This document shows positions 1 through 11,974 of a stretch of DNA of 64,000 nucleotides, one piece after another. The translations under genes and the position numbers were made by a program. Source of the DNA: Denticeps clupeoides. Lineage: Eukaryota; Chordata; Actinopteri; Clupeiformes; Denticipitidae. The first letter of the stretch is position 1. Each line of letters opens with the position of its first letter. Location: positions 1-64,000 of the forward strand of contig NW_021629781.1 of the NCBI RefSeq assembly GCF_900700375.1. The letters are read 5' to 3'. Under the pieces are notes generated by a model that was not told the origin of the DNA, made no database searches, and saw nothing but the letters and a program-made list of their open reading frames with translations.

Positions 1-3000
1 AAACTTTTTAAGATGAAGTTTTTTTGCATCGCTTTGTTAGTTTTTTTCTAAAGTAAGTTAAGAGGTATTTTCACTCTGTGATATTTTTTCAAGCCTAGGT
101 TGTTTAAAGTCCAGATTTTCAAGCAGAGACTGCTTACAGCCATACCAACCTAAGAACGCCCGCTCTCGTCTGATCTCGGAAGCTATGAAGGCTTGGGCCT
201 GGTTAGTACTTGGATGGGAAACCTCCTGGGAATACCAGGTACTTTAACTGTTGAAAACTTTTAAAATGAAGTTTTTTTGCATCGCTTTGTTATTTGTTTT
301 TCTAAAGTAAGTTAAGAGGTATTTTCACTCTGTGATATGTTTTCAAGCCTAGGTTTTTAAAGTCCAAGATTTTCAAGCAGACATTGCTTACGGCCATACC
401 AGCCCAAGAACGCCCGGTCTCGTCTGATCTCGGAAGCTGAGAAGGCTTGGGCCTGGTTAGTACTTGGATGGGAGACCTCCTGGGCATACCAGGTGCTGTA
501 AGCTTTAACTGTTGAAAAACTTTTTAAAATGAAGTTTTTTTAGCATCGCTTTGTTAGTTTTTTCTAAAGTAAGTTAAGAGGTATTTTCACTCTGTGATAT
601 GTTTTCAAGCCTAGGTTGTTTAAAGTCCAAGATTTTCAAGCAGAGATTGCTTACGGCCATACCAGCCCAAGAACGCCTGGTCTCGTCTGATCTCGGAAGC
701 TAAGAAGGCTTGGGCCTGGTTAGTACTTGGATGGGAGACCTCCTGGGAATACCAGGTTCTGTAATCTTTAACTCTTGAAAAACTTTTTAAAATTAATTTT
801 TTTCGCATCGCTTTGTTAGTTTTTTTCTAAAGTAATTTAAGAGGTATTTTCACTCTGTGATATGTTTTCAAGCCTAGGTTGTTTAAAGTCCAAGATTTTC
901 AAACAGAGATTGCTTAAGCCCATACCAGCCCAAGAACGCCCGGTCTCGTCTGATCTCGGAAGCTAAGAAGGCTTGGGCCTGTTTAGTACGTGGATTGGAG
1001 ACCTCTTTGGAATACCTGGTGCTGTAAGCTTTAACTGTTAAAAAACTTTTTTAAATGAATTTTTTTTGCATCGCTTTGTTAGTTTTTTTCTAAAGTAAGT
1101 TAAGAGGTATTTTCACTCTTCGATATGTTTTCAAGCCTAGGTTGTTTAAAGTCCAAGATTTTCAATCAGAGATTGCTTATGGCCATACCAGCCCAAGAAC
1201 GCCCGGTCTCGTCTGATCTCGGAAGCTAAGAAGGCTTGGGCCTGGTTAGTACTTGGATTGGAGACCTCCTGGGAATACCAGGTGCTGTAAGCTTTAAACT
1301 GTTTGAAAAACATTTTAAAATGAAGTTTTTTTGCATCGCTTTGTTATATTTTTTCTAAAGTAAGTTAAGAGGTATTTTCACTCTGTGATATGTTTTCAAG
1401 CCTAGGTGTTTTAAAGTCCAAGATTTTCAAGCAGACATTGCTTACGGCCATACCAGCCCAAGAACGCCCGGTCTCGTCTGATCTCGGAAGCTAAGAAGGC
1501 TTGGGCCTGGTTAGTACTTGGATGGGAGACCTCCTGGGAATACCAGGTTCTGTAAGCTTTACTGTTGAAAAACTTTTTAAAATGAAGTTTTTTTGCATCG
1601 CTTTGTTATTTTTTTTCTAAAGTAAGTTAAGAGGTATTTTCACTCTGTGATATGTTTTCAAGTCTAGGTTGTTTAAAGTCCAAGATTTTCAATCAGAGAT
1701 TGCTTACGGCCATACCAGCCCAAGAACGCCCGGTCTCGTCTGATCTCGGAAGCTAAGAAGGCTTGGGCCTGGTTAGTACTTGGATGGGAGACCTCCTGGG
1801 AATACCAGGTGCTGTAAGCTTTAACTGTTGAATAACATTTTAAGATGAAGTTTTTTTGCATCGCTTTGTTAGTTTTTTTCTAAAGTAAGTTAAGAGGTAT
1901 TTTCACTCTGTGATATGTTTTCAAGCCTAGGTTGTTTAAAGTCCAAGATGTTCAAGCAGAGTTTGCTTACGGCCATACCAGCCCAAGAACGCCCGGTCTC
2001 GTCTGATCTCGGAAGCTATGAAGGCTTGGGCCTGGTTAATACTTGGATGGGAAACCTCCTGGAATACCAGGTACTTTAACTGTTTGAAAAACTTTTTTAA
2101 ATGAATTTTTTTGCATCGCTTTGTTAGTTTTTTTCTAAAGTAAGTTAAGAGGTATTTTCACTCTGTGATATGTTTTCAAGCCTAGGTTGTTTAAAGTCCA
2201 AGATTTTAAGCAGAGATTGCTTACGTCCATACCAGCCAAGAACGCCCGTTCTCGTCTGATCTCGGAAGCTAAGAAGGCTTGGGCCTGGTTAGTGCTTGGA
2301 TGGGAGACCTCCTGGGAATACCAGATTCTGTAAGCTTTAACTGTTGAAAAACTTTTTAAAATGAAGTTTTTTTGCATCGCTTTGTTAGTTTTTTTCTAAA
2401 GTAAGTTAAGAGGTTATTTTCACTCTGTGATATGTTTTCAAGCCTAGGTTGTTAAAAATCCAAGATTTTCAATTATAGATTGCTTACGGCGATACCAGCC
2501 CAAGAACGCCCGGTCTCGTCTGATCTCGGAAGCTAAAAAGACTTGGGCCTGGTTAGTACTTGGATGGGAGACCTCCTGGGAATACCAGGTCCTGTAAGCT
2601 TTAACTGTTAAAAAAACATTTTAAAATGAAGTTTTTTTGCATCGCTTTGTTAGTTTTTTCTAAAGTAAGTTAAGAGGTATTTTCACTCTGTAATATGTTT
2701 TCAAGCCTAGGTTGTTTAAAGTCCAAGATTTTCAAGCAGAGATTGCTTAAGGCCATACCAGCCCAAGAACGCCCGGTCTCGTCTGATCTCGGAAGCTAAG
2801 AAGGCTTGGGCCTGGTTAGTACTTGAATGGGAGACCTCCTTGGAATACCTGGTGCTGTAAGCTTTAACTGTTGAAAAACTTTTTAAAATGAAGTTTTTTT
2901 GCATCGCTTTGTTAGTTTTTTTCTAAAGTAAGTTAAGAGGTATTTTAACTCTGTGATATGTTTTCAAGCCTAGGTTGTTTAAAGTCCAAGATTTTCAAGC

Positions 3001-3524
3001 AGAGACTGCTTACAGCCATACCAGCCCAAGAACGCCCGCTCTCGTCTGATCTCGGAAGCTATGAAGGCTTGGGCCTGGTTAGTACTTGGATGGGAAACCT
3101 CCTGGGAATACCAGGTACTTTAACTGTTGAAAAACTTTTTAAAATGAAGTTTTTTGCATCGCTTTGTTAGTTTTTTTCTAAAGTAAGTTAAGAGGTATTT
3201 TCACTGTGTGATATGTTTTTAAGCCTAGGTTGTTTAAAGTCAAAGATTTTCAAGCAGAGATTGCTTACGGCCATACCAGCACAAGAACGCCCGGTCTCGT
3301 CTGATCTCGGAAGCTAATAAGGCTTGGGCCTGGTTAGTACTTGGATGGGAGACCTCCTGGGAATACCAGGTGCTGTAAGCTTTAACTGTTGAAAAACTTT
3401 TTAAAATGAAGTTTTTTTGCATTGCTTTGTTAGTTTTTTTGTAAGTAAGTTAAGAGGTATTTTCACTCTGTGCTATGTTTTCAAGCCTAGGTTGTTTAAA
3501 GTCCAAGATTTTCAAGCAGAGATT

Positions 3525-3835
3525 GCTTACGGCCATACCAGCCCAAGAACGCCCGGTCTTGTCTGATCTCGGAAGCTAAGAAGGCTTATGGGTGGTAGTA
3601 GCCTAGTGGGTAACACACTCGCCTGTGAACTCGAAGACCCGGGTTCGAATCCCACTTACTGCCATTGTGTCCCTGAGCAAGACACTTAACCCTAAGTTGC
3701 TCCAGGGGGACTGTCCCTGTATCTAATGATTGTAAGTCGCTCTGGATAAGGGCGTCTGATAAATGCTGTAAATGCTTAGGCCGGGTTAGTACCTGCATGG
3801 GAGACCTCCTGGGAATACCAGGTTCTGTAAGCTTT
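3525..3835 (+). pseudogene. 5S gene split by a SINE (copy 1)
   Basis: 5S gene interrupted after AGAAGGCTT, in the box A/helix II region, by a SINE of about 190 bp. The 3' part resumes at about 3,778 with GGCCGGGTTAGTACCTGCATGGG, which carries private variants (CCGGG, CCTGCATG). The interruption separates box A from the intermediate element and box C, so this copy should not be transcribed as 5S. Confidence 0.9.
3588..3777 (+). mobile_element. tRNA-derived fish SINE, copy 1
   Basis: The 5' part looks like a tRNA Pol III promoter, with a box A-like TAGCCTAGTGGG and a clear box B GGGTTCGAATCCC. The middle has the conserved TGTCCCTGAGCAAGACACTT segment seen in V-SINE-type fish elements. The 3' tail, GTCGCTCTGGATAAGGGCG followed by TCTGATAAATG, is the LINE-derived tail common in fish SINEs. 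Possible short target repeats (GCTT) flank it. It is followed by the rest of the 5S gene. Confidence 0.85.
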
Positions 3836-6328
3836 AACTGTTGAAAAACTTTTTAAAATGAAGTTTTTTGCATCGTTTTTTTTTTTTTTTTTCTAAAGTA
3901 AGTTAAGAGGTATTTTCAATCTGTGATATGTTTTCAAGCCTAGGTTGTTTAAAGTCCAAGATTTTCAACAGAGATTGCTTACGGCCATACCAGCCCAAGA
4001 ACGCCCGGTGTCGTCTGATCTCGGAAGCTAAGAAGGCTTGGGCCTGGTTAGTACCTGGATGGGAGACCTTCTGGGAATACCAGGTTCTGTAAGCTTTAAC
4101 TGTTGAAAAACTTTTTTAAATGAATTTTTTTTGCATCGCTTTGTTAGTTTTTTCTAAAGTAAGTTAAGAGGTATTTTCACTCTGTGATATGTTTTCAAGC
4201 CTAGATTGTTTAAAGTCCAATATTTTTAAGCAGAAATTGCTTACGGCCATACCAGCCAAAGAACGCCCGGTCTCTTCTGATCTCGGAAGCTAAAAAGACT
4301 TGGGCCTGGTTAGTACTTGAATGGGAGACCTCCTTGGAATACCTGGTGCTGTAAGCTTTAACTGTTGAAAAACTTTTTAAAATAAAGTTTTTTTGCATCG
4401 CTTTGTTAGTTTTTTTCTAAAGTAAGTTAAGAGGTATTTTCACTCTGTGATATGTTTTCAAGCCTAGGTTGTTTAAAGTCCAAGATTTTAAAGCAGAGAC
4501 TGCTTACAGCCATACCAACCTAAGAACGCCCGCTCTCGTCTGATCTCGGAAGCTTTGAAGGCTTGGGCCTGGTTAATACTTGGATGGGAAACCTCCTGGA
4601 ATACCAGGTACTTTAACTGTTGAAAAACTTTTTAAAATGAAGTTTTTTTGCATCGCTTTGTTAGTTTTTTTCTAAAGTAAGTTAAGAGGTATTTTCACTC
4701 TGTGATATGTTTTCAAGCCTAGGTTGTTTAAAGTCCAAGATTTTAAGCAGAGATTGCTTACGTCCATACCAGCCCAAGAACGCCCGGTCTCGTCTGATCT
4801 CGGAAGCTAAGAAGGCTTGGGCCTGGTTAGTGCTTGGATGGGAGACCTCCTGGGAATACCAGATTCTGTAAGCTTTAACTGTTGAAAAACTTTTTAAAAT
4901 GAAGTTTTTTTGCATCGCTTTGTTAGTTTTTTTCTAAAGTAAGTTAAGAGGTATTTTCACTCCGTGATATGTTTTCAAGCCTAGGTTGTTAAAAATCCAA
5001 GATTTTCAATTATAGATTGCTTACGGCGATACCAGCCCAAGAACGCCCGGTCTCTTCTGATCTCGGAAGCTAAAAAGACTTGGGCCTGGTTAGTACTTGG
5101 ATGGGAGACCTCCTGGGAATACCAGGTCCTGTAAGCTTTAACTGTTAAAAAAACATTTTAAAATGAAGTTTTTTTGCATCGCTTTGTTAGTTTTTTTCTA
5201 AAGTAAGTTAAGAGGTATTTTCACTCGGTAATATGTTTTCAAGCCTAGGTTGTTTAAAGTCCAAGATTTTCAAGCAGAGATTGCTTAAGGCCATACCAGC
5301 CCAAGAACGCCCGGTCTCGTCTGATCTCTGAAGCTAAGAAGGCTTGGGCCTGGTTAGTACTTGAATGGGAGACCTCCTTGGAATACCTGGTGCTGTAAGC
5401 TTTAACTGTTGAAAAACTTTTTAAAATGAAGTTTTTTTGCATCGCTTTGTTAGTTTTTTTCTAAAGTAAGTTAAGAGGTATTTTAACTCTGTGATATGTT
5501 TTCAAGCCTAGGTTGTTTAAAGTCCAAGATTTTCAAGCAGAGACTGCTTACAGCCATACCAGCCCAAGAACGCCCGCTCTCGTCTGATCTCGGAAGCTAT
5601 GAAGGCTTGGGCCTGGTTAGTACTTGGATGGGAAACCTCCTGGGAATACCAGGTACTTTAACTGTTGAAAAACTTTTTAAAATGAAGTTTTTTTGCATCG
5701 CTTTGTTAGTTTTTTTCTAAAGTAAGTTAAGAGGTATTTTCACTCTGTGATATGTTTTCAAGCCTAGGTTGTTTAAAGTCCAAGATTTTCAAACAGAGAT
5801 TGCTTACGGCCATACCAGCCCAAGAACGCCCGGTCTCGTATGATCTCGGAAGCTAAGAAGGCTTGGGCCTGGTTAGTACTTGGATGGGAGACCTCCTGGG
5901 AATACCAGGTTCTGTAAGCTTTAACTGTTGAAAAACTTTTTAAAATGAAGTTTTTTGCATCGCTTTGTTAGTTTTTTTTCTAAAGTGAGTTAAGAGGTAT
6001 TTTCACTCTGTGATATGTTTTTAAGCCTAGGTTGTTTAAAGTCAAAGATTTTCAAGCAGAGATTGCTTACGGCCATACCAGCCCAAGAACGCCCGGTCTC
6101 GTCTGATCTCGGAAGCTAATAAGGCTTGGGCCTGGTTAGTACTTGGATGGGAGACCTCCTGGGAATACCAGGTGCTGTAAGCTTTAACTGTTGAAAAAAC
6201 TTTTTAAAATGAAGTTTTTTTGCATCGCTTTGTTAGTTTTTTTGTAAAGTAAGTTAAGAGGTATTTTCACTCTGTGCTATGTTTTCAAGCCTAGGTTGTT
6301 TAAAGTCCAAGATTTTCAAGCAGAGATT

Positions 6329-6639
6329 GCTTACGGCCATACCAGCCCAAGAACGCCCGGTCTTGTCTGATCTCGGAAGCTAAGAAGGCTTATGGGTGGT
6401 AGTAGCCTAGTGGGTAACACACTCGCCTGTGAACTCGAAGACCCGGGTTCGAATCCCACTTACTGCCATTGTGTCCCTGAGCAAGACACTTAACCCTAAG
6501 TTGCTCCAGGGGGACTGTCCCTGTATCTAATGATTGTAAGTCGCTCTGGATAAGGGCGTCTGATAAATGCTGTAAATGCTTAGGCCCGGTTAGTACCTGC
6601 ATGGGAGACCTCCTGGGAATACCAGGTTCTGTAAGCTTT
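6329..6639 (+). pseudogene. 5S gene split by a SINE (copy 2)
   Basis: Same breakpoint, same total length (311 bp) and the same private CCTGCATG variant as the split gene at 3,525. It is therefore a duplicate of that locus, not an independent insertion. Confidence 0.9.
6392..6581 (+). mobile_element. tRNA-derived fish SINE, copy 2
   Basis: Essentially identical to the copy at 3,588, about 2.80 kb downstream and in the same 5S position. Its place in a duplicated multi-unit block shows it moved by array duplication rather than retrotransposition. Confidence 0.85.
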
Positions 6640-7307
6640 AACTGTTGAAAAACTTTTTTAAAATGAAGTTTTTTTGCATCGTTTTTTTTTTTTTTTTCTA
6701 AAGTAAGTTAAGAGGTATTTTCAATCTGTGATATGTTTTCAAGCCTAGGTTGTTTAAAGTCCAAGATTTTCAACAGAGATTGCTTACGGCCATACCAGCC
6801 CAAGAACGCCCGGTGTCGTCTGATCTCGGAAGCTAAGAAGGCTTGGGCCTGGTTAGTACCTGGATGGGAGACCTTCTGGGAATACCAGGTTCTGTAAGCT
6901 TTAACTGTTGAAAAACTTTTTTAAATGAATTTTTTTTGCATCGCTTTGTTAGTTTTTTCTAAAGTAAGTTAAGAGGTATTTTCACTCTGTGATATGTTTT
7001 CAAGCCTAGATTCTTTAAAGTCCAATATTTTTAAGCAGAAATTGCTTACGGCCATACCAGCCAAAGAACGCCCGGTCTCGTCTGATCTTGGAAGCTAAGA
7101 AGGCTTGGGCCTGGTTAGTACTTGGATGGGAGACCTCCTGGGAATACCAGGTGCTGTAAGCTTTAACTGTTGAAAAACTTTTTAAAATTAAGTTTTTTTT
7201 GCATCGCTTTGTTAGTTTTTTTCTAAAGTAAGTTAAGAGGTATTTTCACTCTTTGATATGTTTTCAAGCCAAGGTTGTTTAAAGTCCAAGATTTTCAAGC
7301 AGAGATT

Positions 7308-7421
7308 GCTTACGGCCATACCAGCCCAAGAACGCCCGGTCTCGTCTGATCTCGGAAGCTAAGACGGCTTGGGCCTGGTTAGTACCTGGATGGGAGACCT
7401 CATGGGAATACCAGGTGCTTT
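7308..7421 (+). pseudogene. 5S gene whose 3' end abuts the solo LTR
   Basis: The gene is complete up to GGTGC and then ends in CTTT, where the LTR begins. Its private CCTCATGGG and CCTGGATGGG variants are also found in the gene abutting the 3' end of provirus B at 47,480, marking both as the same ancestral insertion site. Confidence 0.85.
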
Positions 7422-7783
7422 TGTGGTGGAAATTCTGCCGTCTGGGGAGCTGCAATAAAGGAAGTCAACTGAATTGATAATCCAAGTTTATTTTACCGTG
7501 CAAGGGGGGACCCACAAGAGAACATCCCCCCTTCTTGATTACAGTTCATAAGCATTTATACATCTGGGGTGTACAAGGTCGAAAAGCAAGCTCGCACCAC
7601 TTTGGACAGTGGCGCCCATCAACGTCACAGAACCTTTCTTTTATCAGTTTATGTCTAGTTTTTGTGTCAAGCTTTTGCATCAACAAGGTCAGACCTAAGA
7701 TACGCAGTTGTTGTCTTCTAACTGTTCCATGACTAAAGGTGAAACACGTGGAGTGTTCGGGCCTACTAAATTTTCCTTCCACA
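7422..7783 (-). mobile_element. Solo LTR of the provirus B family
   Basis: A 362-bp LTR in reverse orientation, TG...CA ended, flanked by the 4-bp target duplication CTTT (7,418-7,421 and 7,784-7,787). It matches both LTRs of provirus B. At the sites where those two LTRs differ, it follows the 5' LTR in the first part (element orientation) and the 3' LTR in the last part. That is the product expected when recombination between the two LTRs of one provirus removes the interior. Confidence 0.92.
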
Positions 7784-8190
7784 CTTTAACTGTTGAAAAA
7801 CTTTTTAAAAAGAAATTTTTTTGCATCGCTTTGTTTGTTTTTTTCTAAAGTAAGTTAAGAGGTATTTTCAATCTGTGATATGTTTTCAAGCCTAGGTTGT
7901 TTAAAGTCCAAGATTTTTAACAGAGATTGCTTACGGCCATACCAGCCCAAGAACGCCCGGTGTCGTCTGATCTCGGAAGCTAAGAAGGCTTGGGCCTGGT
8001 TAGTACTTGGATAGGAGACCTCCTGGGAATACAAGGTTCTGTAAGCTTTAACTGTAGAAAAACTTTTTTAAATGAAGTTTTTTTGCATCGCTTTGTTAGT
8101 TTTTTCTAAAGTAAGTTAAGAGGTATTTTCACGCTGTGATATGTTTTCAAGCCTAGGTTGTTTAAAGTCCAAGATTTTCAAGCAGAGATT

Positions 8191-11100
8191 GCTTATGGCC
8201 ATACCAGCCCAAGAACGCCCGGTCTCGTCTGATCTCGGAAGCTAAGAAGGCTTGGGCCTGATTAGTACTAGGATGGGAGACCTCCTGGGAATACCAGGTG
8301 CTGTAAGCTTTAACTGTTGAAAAACTTTTTTAAAATGAAGTTTTTTTGCATCGTTTTGTTTTTTTTTTCTAAAGTAAGTTAAGAGGTATTTTCAATCTGT
8401 GATATGTTTTCAAGACTAGGTTGTTTAAAGTGCAAGATTTTTAACAGAGATTGCTTACGGCCATACCAGCCCAATAACGCCCGGTGTCGTCTGATCTCGG
8501 AAGCTAAGAAGGCTTGGGCCTGGTTAGTACCTGGATGGGAGACCTTCTGGGATTATCAGGTTCTGTAAGCTTTAACTGTTGAAAAACTTTTTAAAATGAA
8601 TTTTTTTTTCATCGCTTTGTTAGTTTTTTCTAAAGTAAGTTAAGAGATATTTTCACTCTGTGATATGTTTTCAAGCCTAGATTGTTTAAAGTCCAATATT
8701 TTTAAACAGAAATTGCTTACGGCCATACCAGCCCAAGAACGCCCGGTCTCGTCTGATCTTGGGCGCTAAGAAGGCTTGGGCCTGGTTAGTACTTGGATGG
8801 GAGACCTCCTGGGAATACCAGGTGCTGTAAGCTTTAACTGTTGAAAAACTTTTTAAAATGAAGTTTTTTTGCATCGCTTTGTTAGTTTTTTCTAAAGTAA
8901 GTTAAGAGGTATTTTCACGCTGTGATATGTTTTCAAGCCTAGGTTGTTTAAAGTCCAAGATTTTCAAGCAGAGATTGCTTATGGCCATACCAGCCCAAGA
9001 ACGCCCGGTCTCGTCTGATCTCGGAAGCTAAGAAGGCTTCGGCCTGATTAGTACTAGGATGAGAGACCTCCTGGGAATACCAGGTGCTGTAAGATTTAAC
9101 TGTTGAAAAACTTTTTAAAATGAAGTTTGTTTGCATCGCTTTGTTAGTTTTTTTCTAAAGTAAGTTAAGAGGTATTTTCAATCTGTGATATGTTTTCAAG
9201 CCTAGGTTGTTTAAAGTCCAAGATTTTTAACAGAGATTGCTTACGGCCATACCAGCCCAAGAACGCCCGGTGTCGTCTGATCTCGGAAGCTAAGAAGGCT
9301 TGGGCCTGGTTAGTACTTGGATAGGAGACCTCCTGGGAATACCAGGTTCTGTAAGCTTTAACTGTAGAAAAACTTTTTTAAATGAAGTTTTTTTGCATCA
9401 CTTTGTTAGTTTTTTCTAAAGTAAGTTAAGAGATATTTTCACTCTGTGATATGTTTTCAAGCCTAGGTTGTTTAAAGTCCAAGATTTTTAACAGAGATTG
9501 CTTACGGCCATACCAGCCCAAGAACGCCCGGTGTCGTCTGATCTCGGAAGCTAAGAAGGCTTGGGCCTGGTTAGTACTTGGATAGGAGACCTCCTGGGAA
9601 TACCAGGTTCTGTAAGCTTTAACTGTAGAAAAACTTTTTTAAATGAAGTTTTTTTGCATCGCTTTGTCAGTTTTTTCTAAAGTAAGTTAAGAGATATTTT
9701 CACTCTGTGATATGTTTTCAAGCCTAGATTGTTTAAAGTCCAATATTTTTAAACAGAAATTGCTTACGGCCATACCAGCCCAAGAACGCCCGGTCTCGTC
9801 TGATCTTGGGAGCTAAGAAGGCTTGGGCCTGGTTAGTACTTGGATGGGAGACCTCCTGGGAATACCAGGTGCTGTAAGCTTTAACTGTTGAAAAACTTTT
9901 TTAAAAAATGAAGTTTTTTTGCATCGCTTTGTTAGTTTTTTTCTAAAGTAAGTTAAGGGGTATTTTCACGCTGTGATATGTTTTCAAGCCTAGGTTGTTT
10001 AAAGTCCAAGATTTCAAGCAGAGATTGCTTATGGCCATACCAGCCCAAGAACGCCCGGTCTCGTCTGATCTCGGAAGCTAAGAAGGCTTGGGCCTGATTA
10101 GTACTAGGATGGGAGACCTCCTGGGAATACCAGGTGCTGTAAGCTTTAACTGTTGAAAAACTTTTTAAAATGAAGTTTTTTTGCATCGTTTTGTTTTTTT
10201 TTTCTAAAGTAAGTTAAGAGGTATTTTCAATCTGTGATATGTTTTCAAGACTAGGTTGTTTAAAGTGCAAGATTTTTAACAGAGATTGCTTACGGCCATA
10301 CCAGCCCAAGAACGCCCGGTGTCGTCTGATCTCGGAAGCTAAGAAGGCTTGGGCCTGGTTAGTACTTGGATGGGAGACCTCCTGGGAATACCAGGTGCTG
10401 TAAGCTTTAACTGTTGAAAAACTTTTTTAAAATGAAGTTTTTTTGCATCGTTTTGTTTTTTTTCTGAAGTAAGTTAAGAGGTATTTTCACTCTGTGATAT
10501 GTTTTCAAGCCTAGGTTGTTTAAAGTCCAATATTTTTAAGCAGAAATTGCTTTCGGCCATACCAGCCCAAGAACGCCCGGTCTCATCTGATCTTGGAAGC
10601 TAAGAAGGCTTGGGCCTGGTTAGTACTTGGATGGGAGACCTCCTGGGAATACCAGGTGCTGTAAGCTTTAACTGTTGAAAAACTTTTTAAAATGAAGTTT
10701 TTTTGCATTGCTTTGTTAGTTTTTTCTAAAGTAAGTTAGGAGGTATTTTCACGCTGTGATATGTTTTCAAGCCTAGGTTGTTTAAAGTCCAAGATTTTCA
10801 AGCAGAGATTGCTTATGGCCATACCAGCCCAAGAACGCCCGGTCTCGTCTGATCTCGGAAGCTAAGAAGGCTTGGGCCTGATTAGTACTAGGATGGGAGA
10901 CCTCCTGGGAATACCAGGTGCTGTAAGCTTTAACTGTTGAAAAACTTTTTTAAAATGAAGTTTTTTTGCATCGTTTTGTTTTTTTTTTCTAAAGTAAGTT
11001 AAGAGGTATTTTCAATCTGTGATATGTTTTCAAGACTAGGTTGTTTAAAGTGCAAGATTTTTAACAGAGATTGCTTACGGCCATACCAGCCCAAGAACGC

Positions 11101-11335
11101 CCGGTGTCGTCTGATCTCGGAAGCTAAGAAGGCTTGGGCCTGGTTAGTACCTGGATGGGAGACCTTCTGGGAATATCAGGTTCTGTAAGCTTTAACTGTT
11201 GAAAAACATTTTAAAATGAATTTTTTTTGCATCGCTTTGTTAGTTTTTTCTAAAGTAAGTTAAGAGATATTTTCACTCTGTGATATGTTTTCAAGCCTAG
11301 ATTGTTTAAAGTCCAATATTTTTAAACAGAAATTG
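8191..11335 (+). repeat. Three-unit higher-order pattern of 5S variants
   Basis: Three recognisable unit types recur: one with TTATGGCC and GATTAGTACTAGG (8191, 8977, 10027, 10811), one with AGACTAGG, AGTGCAAG and GTGTCGTC (8453, 10288, 11073), and one with CCAATATTTTTAA and AGAAATTGC (8715, 9762, 10549, 11335). The order TATGG type, GTGTC type, CCAATA type repeats, with GTGTC-type units with a GATAGGAG variant inserted around 9.2-9.6 kb. Confidence 0.7.
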
Positions 11336-11415
11336 CTTACGGCCATACCAGCCCAAGAACGCCCGGTCTCGTCTGATCTTGGGAGCTAAGAAGGCTTGGG
11401 CCTGGTTAGTACTTG

Positions 11416-11950
11416 TGTTGGAAAATGTATATAAGTTATCATGCAATCATCTTTTAGTATTACTTCTGTATTTGGAATGTTAACCTTTGGAAAACATCAG
11501 CTATATTAAACACTAGCCAACATCTGTATTTGTAATGCTAACATCTAAATGACATCAGCATTAATCATTAGCTGCTTGGAAGAGAAACCGAGGAACAAGA
11601 GAAGTGTTGCAACACAAAGTCGCCGGGGCGAGGTGACCAAGACCTGGCGGGATCTGGGAAAACAGCGAACGGAGAACTTGCAGATGGAAAAAGAAGGAGA
11701 CCACCAATCATGAGATAAACAACAGTGAAGTTCTACGAATTTCTATTTTCGGGACAAACCCATCTGACGTCTGATTGTATCACCCTGTATTGAATAAAAA
11801 GAGGAGGCACGTCAGAAACCACAGAGCTGTTGGAGGCAACCTGTGGGTGTGTTTCTGATAGCTCTCCTTGCAAGTAAACGAACTCGACCTGCTTCGTGTC
11901 TTCCTTCTCCAGTTATTTAATAAGTGTTAGAACAAGGTTTAACTCTGACA
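11416..11950 (+). repeat. 5' LTR of provirus A
   Basis: 535 bp, TGTTGG...TGACA. A polyadenylation signal AATAAA lies at 11,793-11,798. A TATATAAG motif near 11,428 is very close to the LTR start, so whether it is the promoter is unclear. Confidence 0.93.
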
Positions 11951-11956
11951 TTTAAT

Positions 11957-11974
11957 TGGTCCTTCGAGCCGGAT
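11957..11974 (+). promoter_or_regulatory. Primer binding site of provirus A (tRNA-Tyr-like)
   Basis: TGGTCCTTCGAGCCGGAT, 6 nt after the LTR. It is complementary to the 3' end of eukaryotic tRNA-Tyr (...CCGGCTCGAAGGACCA), apart from the last positions. Confidence 0.75.

Larger units (their letters stand above)
1860..7180 (+). repeat. Higher-order tandem duplication of a multi-unit 5S block
   Basis: A block of about ten 5S units (roughly 1.86-4.36 kb) recurs at about 4.40-7.17 kb with unit-by-unit private variants in the same order: a short-ended unit, a unit with ACGTCCATACC, a unit with TTATAGATTGC, a unit with TGCTTAAGG, another short-ended unit, a unit with TAATAAGG, the SINE unit, a GTGTCGTC unit and a CCAATATTTTTAAG unit. 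The offset is about 2.54 kb at the start and about 2.80 kb from the TAATAAGG unit on. The change is explained by one extra unit in the second block near 5,802. Confidence 0.85.
1..11415 (+). rRNA. Diverged tandem array of 5S rRNA genes (array 1)
   Basis: Forty-one 5S genes in one direction, period about 263 bp. 5S rRNA is the small RNA of the large ribosomal subunit, transcribed by RNA polymerase III. Gene starts, each about 121 bp unless interrupted: 132, 386, 649, 912, 1175, 1440, 1702, 1965, 2219, 2482, 2745, 3008, 3263, 3525 (SINE inside), 3977, 4239, 4502, 4756, 5019, 5283, 5546, 5802, 6065, 6329 (SINE inside), 6782, 7044, 7308 (LTR at 3' end), 7929, 8191, 8453, 8715, 8977, 9239, 9500, 9762, 10027, 10288, 10549, 10811, 11073, 11335 (cut by provirus A). 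Copies at 132, 1965, 3008, 4502 and 5546 have a shortened 3' end, AGGTACTTT in place of GGTGCTGTAAGCTTT, and probably cannot close helix I. Units differ from one another far more here than in the other arrays, and many may be 5S pseudogenes. Confidence 0.95.

Noticed and set aside
3588-3777. A functional tRNA gene within the SINE
   Set aside because: Box A and box B are present, but the sequence continues into the V-SINE-type core and LINE-like tail, and no tRNA acceptor stem closes.
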